From positions 372,001-436,000 of the forward strand of contig NZ_CANLGX010000004.1 of the NCBI RefSeq assembly GCF_947490415.1: a DNA stretch of 64,000 bases, written 5' to 3'. This DNA comes from an uncultured Eudoraea sp. Lineage in GTDB: Bacteria; Bacteroidota; Bacteroidia; Flavobacteriales; Flavobacteriaceae. The position numbers were made by a program, and so were the translations under genes. The notes beneath the pieces are model-generated. The model saw nothing but the letters and a program-made list of their open reading frames with translations. It did no database searches and was not told the DNA's origin. Every line of letters begins with the position of its first letter. Position 1 is the stretch's first letter. Of the stretch, positions 30,223 through 42,256 are shown one piece after another.

Positions 30223-30819
30223 ATGAAAATAAAAACTACCCTTATGGCTTTATTTTTAATCACAATTATGAATGCCCAGGAAAAGTACCCTCAGGACCTA
30301 CCTTATTATCAGATTCCGGACTATCCGGATAGCTATACGGCAGGTACTGTGGTTGCCCGAATGATAGATGGTTTGGGATTTAGATATTATTGGGCAACTG
30401 AAGGATTACGGACCGAAGACCTGGCCTATAAACCCTCGGAAAGCAATAGAACTATTGATGAAACCTTAGATCACCTTTATAATTTATCACGCGTCGTGTA
30501 CAACTGCGCAATAAAGGAAATTAATGATAGAACACAAGCCAGGGAAGAAGCACTTTCATTTCAGGAAAAAAGAAAGCGCACTTTATTAAATTTTAAAAAA
30601 GCCAGTGAAATTTTTATTAATGCCGGGGACCTAAACGAACATTTGGTGATCTTCAAATCCAAATCTGGCACAATTATAAACCCATTCTGGAATCAGATAA
30701 ACGGACCTATTGAGGATGCTATTTGGCATAGCGGACAGATAGTGGCTTTGCGAAGGGCATCGGGTAACCCAATAGATCCAAAGGTTAATGTTTTTAGGGG
30801 TGTAAGAAGTTCCGAGTAA
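30223..30819 (+). CDS. DinB-like protein with signal peptide
   Basis: Four-helix pattern; AIWHSGQIVALRRASGNPI. Confidence 0.6.
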   Translation: MKIKTTLMALFLITIMNAQEKYPQDLPYYQIPDYPDSYTAGTVVARMIDGLGFRYYWATEGLRTEDLAYKPSESNRTIDETLDHLYNLSRVVYNCAIKEINDRTQAREEALSFQEKRKRTLLNFKKASEIFINAGDLNEHLVIFKSKSGTIINPFWNQINGPIEDAIWHSGQIVALRRASGNPIDPKVNVFRGVRSSE

Positions 30820-30820
30820 T

Positions 30821-30862
30821 TGGAAAAAACCAAAGGATAATAAACTATTTAATGGTTTTTCC
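30821..30862 (+). terminator. Possible rho-independent terminator
   Basis: GGAAAAAACC...GGTTTTTCC hairpin. Confidence 0.4.
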
Positions 30863-31014
30863 TTATTCGCTGAAAGGATTTAATCAGTAAAAAGACTATT
30901 TGACATTAATTTATTGATTACAAGGACTTTTATCCTTAAATTCTTCGTATATCTATTATAGGATATTCCAGGTTTTATAGAAATCTTTCAAAATATTTCG
31001 GATTTGTCAGGCAC

Positions 31015-31659
31015 ATGATTAATAATTTAATTAACAACCTTAAAAACATACAAATGAAAAAAATTCTTCTTCCAGTAATTGCGCTTTTCTTACTTGGTTT
31101 TGGTCCCACAAGCACTAAACTTACGGATCAGGAAAGAGTTATAGGAGCTCTTGAATTGACTAAAACACATGCATATGTGATGGAAACCCTTAACGGACTA
31201 AGTGAGGAACAGTTAAATTTCAAAAGTAGTCCTGAATCATGGTCTATTGCCGAATGTGTTGAGCATCTGGCAATTTCCGAAAATGCTTTGGACCAAATGC
31301 TTCAGGAATCCTTAAAAACACCTGCTGATCCCTCTAAGCGTGCAGAAGTAAAGATGACCGATAAGGAACTAATGGCTATGATTAGAAGCCGGGATACAAA
31401 AGTAAAAACCTCAGAACCTTTTGAGCCATCCGGTAAGTTTGGATCCTATGAGGAAAGCCTGAAAGCTTTTCAATCAAAAAGAAAAGAACACATAGTCTAT
31501 ATGGAGACTACAGAAGATGATCTGAGAAATCATTACGGGCAAATGCCTTTCGGTACCATTGATGCCTATCAAATACTCATGTTCATTTCTGGTCATACTG
31601 AAAGGCATGTAAAGCAAATGGAAGAAGTCAAATCAGATAAAAACTTTCCTGATAAATGA
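31015..31659 (+). CDS. DinB family protein; start may be ATG at 31054
   Basis: LNFKSSPESWSIAECVEHLAISENAL; FISGHTERHVKQMEEVK. Confidence 0.85.
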   Translation: MINNLINNLKNIQMKKILLPVIALFLLGFGPTSTKLTDQERVIGALELTKTHAYVMETLNGLSEEQLNFKSSPESWSIAECVEHLAISENALDQMLQESLKTPADPSKRAEVKMTDKELMAMIRSRDTKVKTSEPFEPSGKFGSYEESLKAFQSKRKEHIVYMETTEDDLRNHYGQMPFGTIDAYQILMFISGHTERHVKQMEEVKSDKNFPDK

Positions 31660-31735
31660 TTTGATTTTCTTTGTTTGGAAAAGATAATTGTAATACCCTC
31701 GTGCTATTTTGTTCGCTGAGGGTATTTGCTTTTAA

Positions 31736-33358
31736 ATGGTATTGCTTATTTTTAGAGCGATGACATTTTTCACTTTTGTACTCTTTACAGGTTTTGTCGC
31801 CCTTTATGCTACCTGGAAACTTCGCCGGGATAAATTAAATACCAAAGACGGTTATTTTCTGGGAGGAAGGTCACTGACAGGTATAATTATTGCCGGCTCA
31901 TTGCTATTAACCAATATTTCTACAGAGCACCTTGTGGGAATGAATGGTTCTGCATATAAAAATGGTGCCATTATAGTAGCCTGGGAGGTCACTTCCGCAT
32001 TAGCTCTCGTAATTGCAGCTTTATATTTTGCACCCCGGTACCTAAAAATGGGTCTGACAACAATTCCGGAATTTTTGGAAAAACGATTTGATGGCCTTAC
32101 TAGAACCCTGGTTGCCCTCTTGCTGATCATATCTTTTGTAGCCACTCTGTTACCCATAGTACTATATACGGGGGCATTAAATATCGAAGCCATATTCGAA
32201 ATCTCTGAACTTTTAAGTGTAAGTCAAAAAGAAGGTATCTGGATTACCATAGTTATTGTTGGAGGGATTGGTGCTCTATACGCTATTTTTGGCGGTCTTA
32301 AGATGGTAGCTTACACAGATACAATAAACGGTTTTGGTCTCCTTGTAGCCGGTTTGCTGGTTCCGGTTTTGGCGCTTTGGAGTATAGGCGATGGAAATCT
32401 GGCGGAAGGTTTAGGTATGGTCTTTGAAAAAAACCCCGGTAAATTTAATGTTATTAGCAGAGAAGCGGGCATAGGACCGGGATCAAGGTCTGCAATATTG
32501 CCATTTGAAGTACTTTTTACAGGATTAATGCTAAATCAGATTTATTTCTGGACCATGCATCAGTCAATTATCCAAAGAGTACTCGGGGCCGTAAGTCTTA
32601 AGGAAGCCCAAAAAGGCTTGCTGTTTACCGGACTATTGAAAATTCTGGTACCCCTGGTAATAGTCCTTCCTGGTCTTATCGGTTTTTATTATTTTGGAGA
32701 AGAATTTTATGATAATCCCGACAGTGTTTACCCCAATCTGGTGAAAATGGTTTTACCGGCCTGGTTAACCGGATTCTTTGTTGCCGTTATGATGGGGGCA
32801 ATACTCACTACCTTCAATAGTGCTTTGAACAGTGCAGCAACAGTTTTTAGCCTGGGCATTTTTAAACGATATATCCAAAAAAATGCCGGGGAAAGAAGAC
32901 TTGTAAATATAGGAAAATGGACCTCAGCCATACTTGCCCTTTTTGCTATTGGAATAGCACCTTTTGTAGCCAATGCACCAGAAGGTCTTTATCAACTGTT
33001 GCAACAACTTAATGGAATATTCTTCATACCAATTGCTAGTGTTATAATCGCAGGTTTTTTACTGCCAAGTGTTTCGGCTGCAGGAGCGAAAACCGGTTTA
33101 TTATTTGGCTTGTTATTTTATATCATAAGCTACTTTATTCTCGAAGTTGATCTGCATTTTGTGCATATATGGGGAATTGAATTTGTACTAAATATTGGTG
33201 TAATGCTTTTAATATCACGGTTTTTTCCAAATAAGGAAACTTTTGTCATTAAAGATGCGGGAATATTAAACCTTAAACCGTGGAAATATGCGAGACAGTT
33301 TAGCCTGTTTTTGGTAGTATTCACCATTATTTTGTACCTTTTACTAGGAAATGTTTAG
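31736..33358 (+). CDS. Solute:sodium symporter (SSS/SLC5 family)
   Basis: DGYFLGGRSLTGIIIAGSLLLTNISTEHLVGMNGSAYKNG; GGLKMVAYTDTINGFGLLVAG; multi-TM. Confidence 0.93.
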   Translation: MVLLIFRAMTFFTFVLFTGFVALYATWKLRRDKLNTKDGYFLGGRSLTGIIIAGSLLLTNISTEHLVGMNGSAYKNGAIIVAWEVTSALALVIAALYFAPRYLKMGLTTIPEFLEKRFDGLTRTLVALLLIISFVATLLPIVLYTGALNIEAIFEISELLSVSQKEGIWITIVIVGGIGALYAIFGGLKMVAYTDTINGFGLLVAGLLVPVLALWSIGDGNLAEGLGMVFEKNPGKFNVISREAGIGPGSRSAILPFEVLFTGLMLNQIYFWTMHQSIIQRVLGAVSLKEAQKGLLFTGLLKILVPLVIVLPGLIGFYYFGEEFYDNPDSVYPNLVKMVLPAWLTGFFVAVMMGAILTTFNSALNSAATVFSLGIFKRYIQKNAGERRLVNIGKWTSAILALFAIGIAPFVANAPEGLYQLLQQLNGIFFIPIASVIIAGFLLPSVSAAGAKTGLLFGLLFYIISYFILEVDLHFVHIWGIEFVLNIGVMLLISRFFPNKETFVIKDAGILNLKPWKYARQFSLFLVVFTIILYLLLGNV

Positions 33359-34169
33359 TATGGAAAAAGTATTTAGAAATTATAATGATACAGATGTAAA
33401 TGCCGCAGTGCGAGACCATTATCGCAAAATGCGGGAAAGACAAACCTTTGAATATGTCCAGCGGATGCACAGGAAGTATTTGATGTTTAATAAGCCTATG
33501 GGTCTCTGGGATGCAATGATACATTTAAATGACCTGATTGACGTGAGCGATCCGGATTTGGATTTGCCTAACGTACAGCATCTTATTCAAAGTGCTGAAG
33601 CAATCAGAGAGGATAAGCGACCAGACTGGATGCAATTAGTTGGCCTGATACACGATTTAGGGAAAGTGATGTTTCTTTGGGGAAGCGATGAAGATGGAAC
33701 AAGCCAGAACGAACAATGGGGAATGGTTGGTGATGTTTTTGTGGTTGGTTGTGCGTTGCCGGAGTCTTGTGTTTACCCTGAATTTAATCAACTTAATCCG
33801 GATATGAGAGATTCAAGATATAGCTCTGAATTGGGAATATATGAAAAGCACTGTGGTCTGGATAATCTTACTCTTGCATGGGGACATGACGAATATCTAT
33901 TTCAGGTATTACAGCACCATAAGGGAAACTTAATCCCGGAAGCTGGTATGGCCATGATAAGGTATCATTCCTTTTACCCCTGGCATAGCGGAGGAAGTTA
34001 TACTTCGCTGCTTTGTGATAAAGACGAAGAATATTTAAATTGGATAAGAGATTTCAATAAATATGATCTTTATACAAAATGTAATAAAACCTATGATCTG
34101 GAAGAGATTAAGGATTATTATTTACCCATAGCTGAAAAGTATCTCGGAACTGGCCTAATCTATTGGTAG
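33351..34169 (+). CDS. Inositol oxygenase (MIOX family); start ATG 33351 or 33360
   Basis: MGLWDAMIHLNDLIDVSDPDLDLPNVQHLIQSAEAIR; DWMQLVGLIHDLGKVMFLWG; EYLFQVLQHH; MIRYHSFYPWHSGGSY; LDSSDPD/HD-type metal ligands. Confidence 0.95.
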   Translation: MFSMEKVFRNYNDTDVNAAVRDHYRKMRERQTFEYVQRMHRKYLMFNKPMGLWDAMIHLNDLIDVSDPDLDLPNVQHLIQSAEAIREDKRPDWMQLVGLIHDLGKVMFLWGSDEDGTSQNEQWGMVGDVFVVGCALPESCVYPEFNQLNPDMRDSRYSSELGIYEKHCGLDNLTLAWGHDEYLFQVLQHHKGNLIPEAGMAMIRYHSFYPWHSGGSYTSLLCDKDEEYLNWIRDFNKYDLYTKCNKTYDLEEIKDYYLPIAEKYLGTGLIYW

Positions 34170-34197
34170 TGCGAAAACCAAAAAAAGACATCTCAAA

Positions 34198-34228
34198 ATA
34201 GCAAAGTAAATTACTTTGCTATTTATAT
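34198..34228 (+). terminator. Rho-independent terminator after MIOX
   Basis: ATAGCAAAGTAaatTACTTTGCTAT, 11-bp stem. Confidence 0.7.
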
Positions 34229-34441
34229 TTAAAACGGAATAGGCCGAACTATAGTTTAGTGCGAATTTTTAGAAGTAAATGCACCATAGATAATTCTACA
34301 CAAAGAGCATGAAATAGACACATTTCTGCACAGGCATCATTTGTCTAAAGGATATTTATCCTTCAGTATTCTTTAAGAAAATTTATGATATATTAACAAT
34401 TTAAGATGATCAAAATCATTAAATTAGAATGAAATGCGTTG

Positions 34442-34449
34442 TATTTTTG
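34442..34449 (+). promoter_or_regulatory. Bacteroidota-type -7 box TATTTTTG upstream of 34477 CDS
   Basis: Matches TAnnTTTG; no clear -33 TTG. Confidence 0.45.
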
Positions 34450-34476
34450 CAACTATAGTTTTTAAAAATCTAGATC

Positions 34477-35811
34477 ATGAAACATATCATATTTCTCAAA
34501 TCCAATAATGTTCTATTATCAGCATTCGCAGGAATTATATTGTTAATAGGAATACCTGCAACCAGCCAGGCATCAACTTTCTTCCAGGATAATCCTCAGG
34601 AAGTAACATCATTCAACCAATTCAAAGGAGAGGTAGTTGACAGTGAGAATAACAAGCCGCTTGTATTTGCTACATTAACGCTGGAAGGAAGTAATATTAG
34701 TACCATAACCAATACAGAAGGTAAATTTTTATTAAAAATTCCAACAAGTATTAAACAAGGAAATATCATTGTATCCTTTTTAGGTTATAAAACTTCCGTA
34801 GTTCCTTTAGAGCAATTAAAGGATAATAATAATAAGATTGCCCTGATGGTCTCAATAACTAAATTGGAAGAGGTAAATGTTGTTATTCCAAAAAGTGCCC
34901 GTACCCTAGTTAAGGAAACGCTGCGAAGAAAAGGAGAGAATTACTTTGGAGATCCTACACTTATGACCGCATTTTACAGGGAAACTATTAAAAAACGAAA
35001 GAAAAATGTATCTCTATCGGAAGCCGTGGTAAACATATATAAAACCCCTTATTCCTCTGAGAAAAAAGATGCCGTGCAGCTCTATAAAGCCAGAAAGAGT
35101 ACAGACTATAACAAACTAGACACTCTGGCATTAAAACTGCAAGGAGGTCCGTTTAATGCGCTTTATGTAGATATTATGAAATACCCGGAATATATCTTTA
35201 ATGATGTTACCATGGAGGATTATGATTTTAGTTTTGAAAGATCTACAAGGATTAATGACAAATTGATTTATGTTGTAGGTTTTAAACAACGCCCTAATAT
35301 TTATGATCCTCTTTATAAAGGACAATTATTTATCGACGCAGAAAACAAAATACTTACCAGTGCTATATATTCTTTAAATATTACAGATAAGGAATTAGCG
35401 AGTAAAATGTTTGTCCGGAAAAAACCTCGCAATGCTAGAGTATACCCTACAGATATAGCCTACAGGGTGGATTACAGGGAAAAAAATGGAAAATGGTATT
35501 ACGGATATAGTAATGTGCTTTTAGAGTTTAAAATCAACTGGGATAAAAAGCTATTTAATTCTGTTTATAGTATGAGCTGTGAAATGGCCGTAACCGACTG
35601 GGAAAAAAATATTTCTGGCGAAGTTCCGAAAGTTAAGGATAGATTAAAATCCTCTATTATTCTTAGCGAGGCTGCCATTGGTTTTTCAGATCCTGATTTC
35701 TGGGGAGAATACAACATCATAGAACCTGAAAAATCTATTGAATCCGCTATCAAGAAAATACAGAGACAGTTAAAAAAATCCAATACAGACGGTGGGGAAT
35801 CCATACCGTAG
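34477..35811 (+). CDS. Carboxypeptidase-regulatory-like (CarboxypepD_reg) outer-membrane-associated protein
   Basis: FKGEVVDSENNKPLVFATLTLEGSNISTITNTEGKFLLKIP..GYKTSVVPL. Confidence 0.8.
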   Translation: MKHIIFLKSNNVLLSAFAGIILLIGIPATSQASTFFQDNPQEVTSFNQFKGEVVDSENNKPLVFATLTLEGSNISTITNTEGKFLLKIPTSIKQGNIIVSFLGYKTSVVPLEQLKDNNNKIALMVSITKLEEVNVVIPKSARTLVKETLRRKGENYFGDPTLMTAFYRETIKKRKKNVSLSEAVVNIYKTPYSSEKKDAVQLYKARKSTDYNKLDTLALKLQGGPFNALYVDIMKYPEYIFNDVTMEDYDFSFERSTRINDKLIYVVGFKQRPNIYDPLYKGQLFIDAENKILTSAIYSLNITDKELASKMFVRKKPRNARVYPTDIAYRVDYREKNGKWYYGYSNVLLEFKINWDKKLFNSVYSMSCEMAVTDWEKNISGEVPKVKDRLKSSIILSEAAIGFSDPDFWGEYNIIEPEKSIESAIKKIQRQLKKSNTDGGESIP

Positions 35812-35835
35812 TATCAGTCTAAGAGATATTTTTTT

Positions 35836-35862
35836 AATCGGCCTCAGATGAGGCCGATTTGT
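35836..35862 (+). terminator. Rho-independent terminator
   Basis: AATCGGCCTCagatGAGGCCGATT, 10-bp stem. Confidence 0.75.
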
Positions 35863-35975
35863 ATTAATATATGCTGCTGAATAACCCTTTTGACAAATAA
35901 TTGCAAACTTCCTAGTTATGAACAATTGTTCATAAAACAAGTTTATAAACTGTTGATTATTAAATTCTTGCAAAA

Positions 35976-36007
35976 TTTGATTTATGCTCAAAAATTATGT
36001 ATATTTA
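35976..36007 (+). promoter_or_regulatory. Putative Bacteroidota promoter: TTTG-N20-TATATTTA
   Basis: TTTG at 35976-35979, 20-nt spacer, TATATTTA at 36000-36007 (one mismatch to TAnnTTTG). Confidence 0.5.
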
Positions 36008-36013
36008 TTTTAT

Positions 36014-36425
36014 GGTTTAAGAGAGTTACCTGTCTAGGGTAAATCAATGAGGCCATTATAAAGTTGACGTTCTTTATATTATTGTCTAGTCTTAAAATTA
36101 AAGTAGGGTAATTTATTACCAGATTTTAACAAAGATGAGCATAACGAAGGAGAGCTGTAGTTTTCCTGAGGTGTGTGGGTTTATTTACGTTAAATTTAGA
36201 ACTTAGGTTTTAGATTTAAGATAGATGAATTAAAACGATGAGAAGAAGCCTTCAGTTGTTACTTGGTTGAAAAATTAAGAACAAAGAAAGTTTCAAACGT
36301 TGATTTAGTTAGTCAAATGCAATCAATGGTTGCCGTGCTGTACTCCGGTACAGAACAAAAAGTTTGCTAGCTAATTCTAGAAAGCCATGTCAATGTACTT
36401 GTACAATGATATGGCTTTTGTTTTT
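36014..36425 (+). ncRNA. Candidate ~410-nt non-coding RNA (unidentified)
   Basis: ORF-free gap flanked by promoter-like element and strong terminator; internal hairpins GGTAATttATTACC and CTGTACtccgGTACAG. Confidence 0.4.
36381..36425 (+). terminator. Rho-independent terminator
   Basis: AAAGCCAT...ATGGCTTTTgttttttg, 8-bp outer stem with further internal pairing. Confidence 0.75.
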
Positions 36426-36519
36426 TGTTACTTTTCCCTATTAGTTTCATTCTTTTGGCAAGCTCCCTTGACTTAAATTAAAGTTTAAAAAACGGTGGTT
36501 TTATGATCTGTTAAAATTG

Positions 36520-36527
36520 TATATTTG
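36520..36527 (+). promoter_or_regulatory. -7 box TATATTTG upstream of isocitrate dehydrogenase
   Basis: TAnnTTTG match 30 bp before the ATG. Confidence 0.5.
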
Positions 36528-36553
36528 CTGCGCTTAAAACAAATTCTCTTTAA

Positions 36554-38776
<2,223 letters not shown>

Positions 38777-38799
38777 TACTAATTCAGTAATAAAATTAA

Positions 38800-38830
38800 A
38801 GACCTCAACGAATTCAGTTGGGGTCTCTTC
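38800..38830 (+). terminator. Rho-independent terminator after icd
   Basis: AGACCTCAACgaattcaGTTGGGGTCT. Confidence 0.65.
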
Positions 38831-38898
38831 ATTTTAAAATACTGTTAACAATGAATAGATTGTAATCTTAATGCATATTTTTGGAGAAAATTGCCTTA

Positions 38899-41301
38899 AT
38901 GTACCAACCCTTACGACAATTCGTAATTATCCTCTTTTTTATTTCCTCATTTTGCCTCTTTTCACAGCAAAAGTATACCTTCAGTGGAACAATTACAGAA
39001 GCCTCGAGCAATGAGACATTAATTGGAGTTACTTTACTGATCCCTGAAATAAATACCGGTGTTACCACTAATGATTATGGTTTTTACTCCCTAACCCTAC
39101 CTGAAGGAGATTATCAAATCAGACTGAGTTATTTAGGATATCAGGACATCGTGCAAACCATATCACTTACCCAGGACCTCAGAATAAATTTTGAAATGTT
39201 TGAAGAGGTTGAACAATTAGACGAAGTTGTGGTAACCGAAGATGTGGAAAAAGTTAATATTCGCAAACCGCAAATGAGTGTGAATACGCTTTCTGTACAA
39301 ACAATTAAAAAAATTCCCGTGATTTTGGGTGAGGCAGATGTAATAAAATCTTTGCTTCTTCTACCAGGTGTTACCAGCGCGGGTGAGGCGTCTTCGGGTT
39401 TTAATGTGCGTGGCGGAGCAGCAGATCAGAACCTCATACTGCTTGATGAAGCAACTATTTTTAACTCTTCACATTTATTTGGCTTTTTCTCCGTATTTAA
39501 TCCGGATGCCATAAAGGACGTAAAACTATTTAAAGGGGGTATTCCGTCCAGATATGGAGGACGTGTATCTTCTGTCCTTGAAATATTTCAAAAAGAAGGG
39601 AATAGTAACAAATTCCATATGACCGGAGGCATAGGAGCAGTTGCAAGCCGGCTGCTTGCTGAAGGGCCAATTGTAAAAGATAAGGCCGCCTTTTTAATTG
39701 GCGGGAGAGCCTCTTATGCACATTTAGCTCTTCCCCTATTTGATATTCCCAACAAAGCGTATTTCTATGACCTTAATGCTAAACTAAATTATAAAATAAA
39801 TGAAAGGAACAATATTTACCTTTCAGGTTACTTTGGACGGGATGTTTTTAGCATTTCAGACAGTTTTGAAAACACTTATGGCAATAGCGTAGTTAACTTT
39901 CGCTGGAATCATCTCTTCTCAAATAAATTATTTTCCAACCTCTCTCTAATTTACTCGGATTATTACTATGGTTTGGAGCTGGATTTTGTTGGATTTAAGT
40001 GGAATTCCGGGATTAAGAATTTTAATGTCAAGTATGACCTTAAACATTATCTCAGTGAAAAATTGCGAATTAACTACGGGTTAAATAATATCTACTATAA
40101 ATTTAATCCGGGAAAAATAGTTCCAAACAGTCCGGAATCTGGAATTGTAGAAGAACAACTTATTGAAAAATATGCCAATGAATTTGCGGCCTATGTGGAT
40201 GTAGAACATAATGTAACTCAGGACTTAAGTTTGAATTATGGCCTAAGATTCAGTTATTTTATGAGACTGGGACAAGATGAATTAAACGTTTATGAAAACA
40301 ATAACCCGGTAATTTTTGACCCTTTCCTACTTATTTATAAGGAAGCTGAGCCTATTGGGACCATAAATCCAGGCAGAGGGGAAACTTTAGCTTCATTCGC
40401 CAATTTGGAACCGCGGATTTCACTGGCATATACCCTAAATCCGGATAATTCATTTAAAGCCAGTTATACAAGACTAGCTCAATACCTTCACCTATTATCT
40501 AATACCAGCTCACCTACTCCTCTGGACGTCTGGACACCCAGTGGTCCTTTTGTTAAGCCCCAACTGCTAGATCAATATGCTCTTGGGTATTTCAGAAATA
40601 TAAAAAACGGGGATTATTCCTTTGAGACGGAAGTCTTCTATAAAGACATAGAAAATAGAATAGATTATATAGATGGAGCAAACCTTATCGCGAATAATGC
40701 TATTGAGCAGGTAATTTTAAACGGTACTGCGCGGGCATATGGTCTTGAATTGTTGTTTAGAAAAAACCAGGGAAAGTTTCAGGGATGGCTGGCATATACA
40801 TTATCCAGATCAGAACAAAGGACTCCGGGAAGAGCTCCTGTTGAAGACAATGGCAGATCTAATATGGAAACAGGCATTAATCTGGGAGAATGGTATAACA
40901 CTCCATATGATAAAACACATGATATTTCGGTGTACGGAAGTTACACACTCAATAAGAAATGGACTTTTAATAGCAATTTTATTTATCAAACCGGACAGCC
41001 TACCAATTACCCCGTAGGTCAGTTTGAGTTTCAGGGAATTGTTGTTCCCTATTACGGATTTCGAAACCTGGAACGCTTGCCGGACTACCACAGACTTGAT
41101 ATAGCTGCTACGCTTACGCCAAAGAAAAATGAAGGGAGAAACTGGAAGTCCGAATGGGTGTTCAGCCTTTATAATGTATATAATCGGATGAATGCAGCAT
41201 CTATTAATTTCAGGGAAAATCAGGATACCGGTGTTAATGAAGCGGTGCGTACTTCTATTTTTGGTATTGTACCCTCAGTAACCTATAATTTTAAATTTTA
41301 A
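38899..41301 (+). CDS. TonB-dependent receptor with N-terminal carboxypeptidase-regulatory-like domain; track start TTG 38881, ATG 38899 preferred
   Basis: FSGTITEASSNETLIGVTLLIPEINTGVTTNDYGFYSLTLPEGDYQI; GFNVRGGAADQNLILLDEATIFNSSHLFGFFSVFNPDAIKDVKLFKGGIPSRYGGRVSSVLEI. Confidence 0.92.
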   Translation: MYQPLRQFVIILFFISSFCLFSQQKYTFSGTITEASSNETLIGVTLLIPEINTGVTTNDYGFYSLTLPEGDYQIRLSYLGYQDIVQTISLTQDLRINFEMFEEVEQLDEVVVTEDVEKVNIRKPQMSVNTLSVQTIKKIPVILGEADVIKSLLLLPGVTSAGEASSGFNVRGGAADQNLILLDEATIFNSSHLFGFFSVFNPDAIKDVKLFKGGIPSRYGGRVSSVLEIFQKEGNSNKFHMTGGIGAVASRLLAEGPIVKDKAAFLIGGRASYAHLALPLFDIPNKAYFYDLNAKLNYKINERNNIYLSGYFGRDVFSISDSFENTYGNSVVNFRWNHLFSNKLFSNLSLIYSDYYYGLELDFVGFKWNSGIKNFNVKYDLKHYLSEKLRINYGLNNIYYKFNPGKIVPNSPESGIVEEQLIEKYANEFAAYVDVEHNVTQDLSLNYGLRFSYFMRLGQDELNVYENNNPVIFDPFLLIYKEAEPIGTINPGRGETLASFANLEPRISLAYTLNPDNSFKASYTRLAQYLHLLSNTSSPTPLDVWTPSGPFVKPQLLDQYALGYFRNIKNGDYSFETEVFYKDIENRIDYIDGANLIANNAIEQVILNGTARAYGLELLFRKNQGKFQGWLAYTLSRSEQRTPGRAPVEDNGRSNMETGINLGEWYNTPYDKTHDISVYGSYTLNKKWTFNSNFIYQTGQPTNYPVGQFEFQGIVVPYYGFRNLERLPDYHRLDIAATLTPKKNEGRNWKSEWVFSLYNVYNRMNAASINFRENQDTGVNEAVRTSIFGIVPSVTYNFKF

Positions 41302-41309
41302 TCTCTACT

Positions 41310-42200
41310 ATGAAAAAATATATCTACCTCTTAGTGGTTTTAGTACTAAACGTTGCCTGCGAAGATGTCATAGACGTGGAAGTCCCCAATGAGGAACCAA
41401 GACTGGTAGTAGATGCCCTGATACGGGTCGATATAGATGAACTATTTATTCCGGTGGAGGTTAAATTATCTTTAAGCAGTGATTTTTTTAATGATAATAC
41501 GCCAACGTCGGCAGAGACTGTAGTGATCCAATATGAAGAGTATGAAGGTGATAGGGTAATTGATACGCGCTTTTCAAATTTAGCTGAGTTAGAGCCCGGA
41601 TCAGGCATTTACACACCAGACCCCAACTTTGATAGTGATCAAAGAATACCAACCAATATATTAGACAGGAATTGGGTGTTTAACCTATTGATAAATCACC
41701 AGGGCCGCCGTTATCTTGCCACCACAAAATATGTGCCGGCGGTTCCAATAGATTCTCTAGTTCAAGGAGATGGTACACTTTTTAATGATGATGAAACAGA
41801 AATAATTGTAACATTTACGGATGATCCTGAAAGGGATAGTTTTTATCTTTTCGACTTCAGTTTTAGCGAATTTCTGGTTACCGAAGATAAATTTTACAAA
41901 GGACAGCAATTTAGTTTTTCGTACTTCTATGACAAAATATTTGAACCTAATACAGAAATAGAGATTGGACTAATGGGGGCGGATCAGACTTTTTTTAACT
42001 ATATGGATCTCCTGATTGAGCAAACCACTAATGATGCTGGTATTTTTTCCACTCCCGTGGCTACCGTTCGGGGGAATGTTTTTGATATTACTGATATAGA
42101 CAATATTGACGTATCAGATAGCGTGGGTCAGCCTAACATATTTCCGCTGGGGTATTTCGCCATAGTTCAGGAATATAAGGATACTCTGGTTATCCAGTAA
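41310..42200 (+). CDS. DUF4249 domain lipoprotein
   Basis: Lipobox LNVAC; CEDVIDVEVPNEEPRLVVDALI; paired with TonB receptor. Confidence 0.85.
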   Translation: MKKYIYLLVVLVLNVACEDVIDVEVPNEEPRLVVDALIRVDIDELFIPVEVKLSLSSDFFNDNTPTSAETVVIQYEEYEGDRVIDTRFSNLAELEPGSGIYTPDPNFDSDQRIPTNILDRNWVFNLLINHQGRRYLATTKYVPAVPIDSLVQGDGTLFNDDETEIIVTFTDDPERDSFYLFDFSFSEFLVTEDKFYKGQQFSFSYFYDKIFEPNTEIEIGLMGADQTFFNYMDLLIEQTTNDAGIFSTPVATVRGNVFDITDIDNIDVSDSVGQPNIFPLGYFAIVQEYKDTLVIQ

Positions 42201-42256
42201 GGGAATTATGCCTGAATCCTAATATGGTAGTGAGCTTTACCACGTACAATCACCCC

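Noticed and set aside
30223-31659. Two adjacent DinB-like proteins as a toxin/antitoxin-like pair
   Set aside because: They are separated by a terminator-like hairpin and ~195 bp; divergent family members are common in Bacteroidota.
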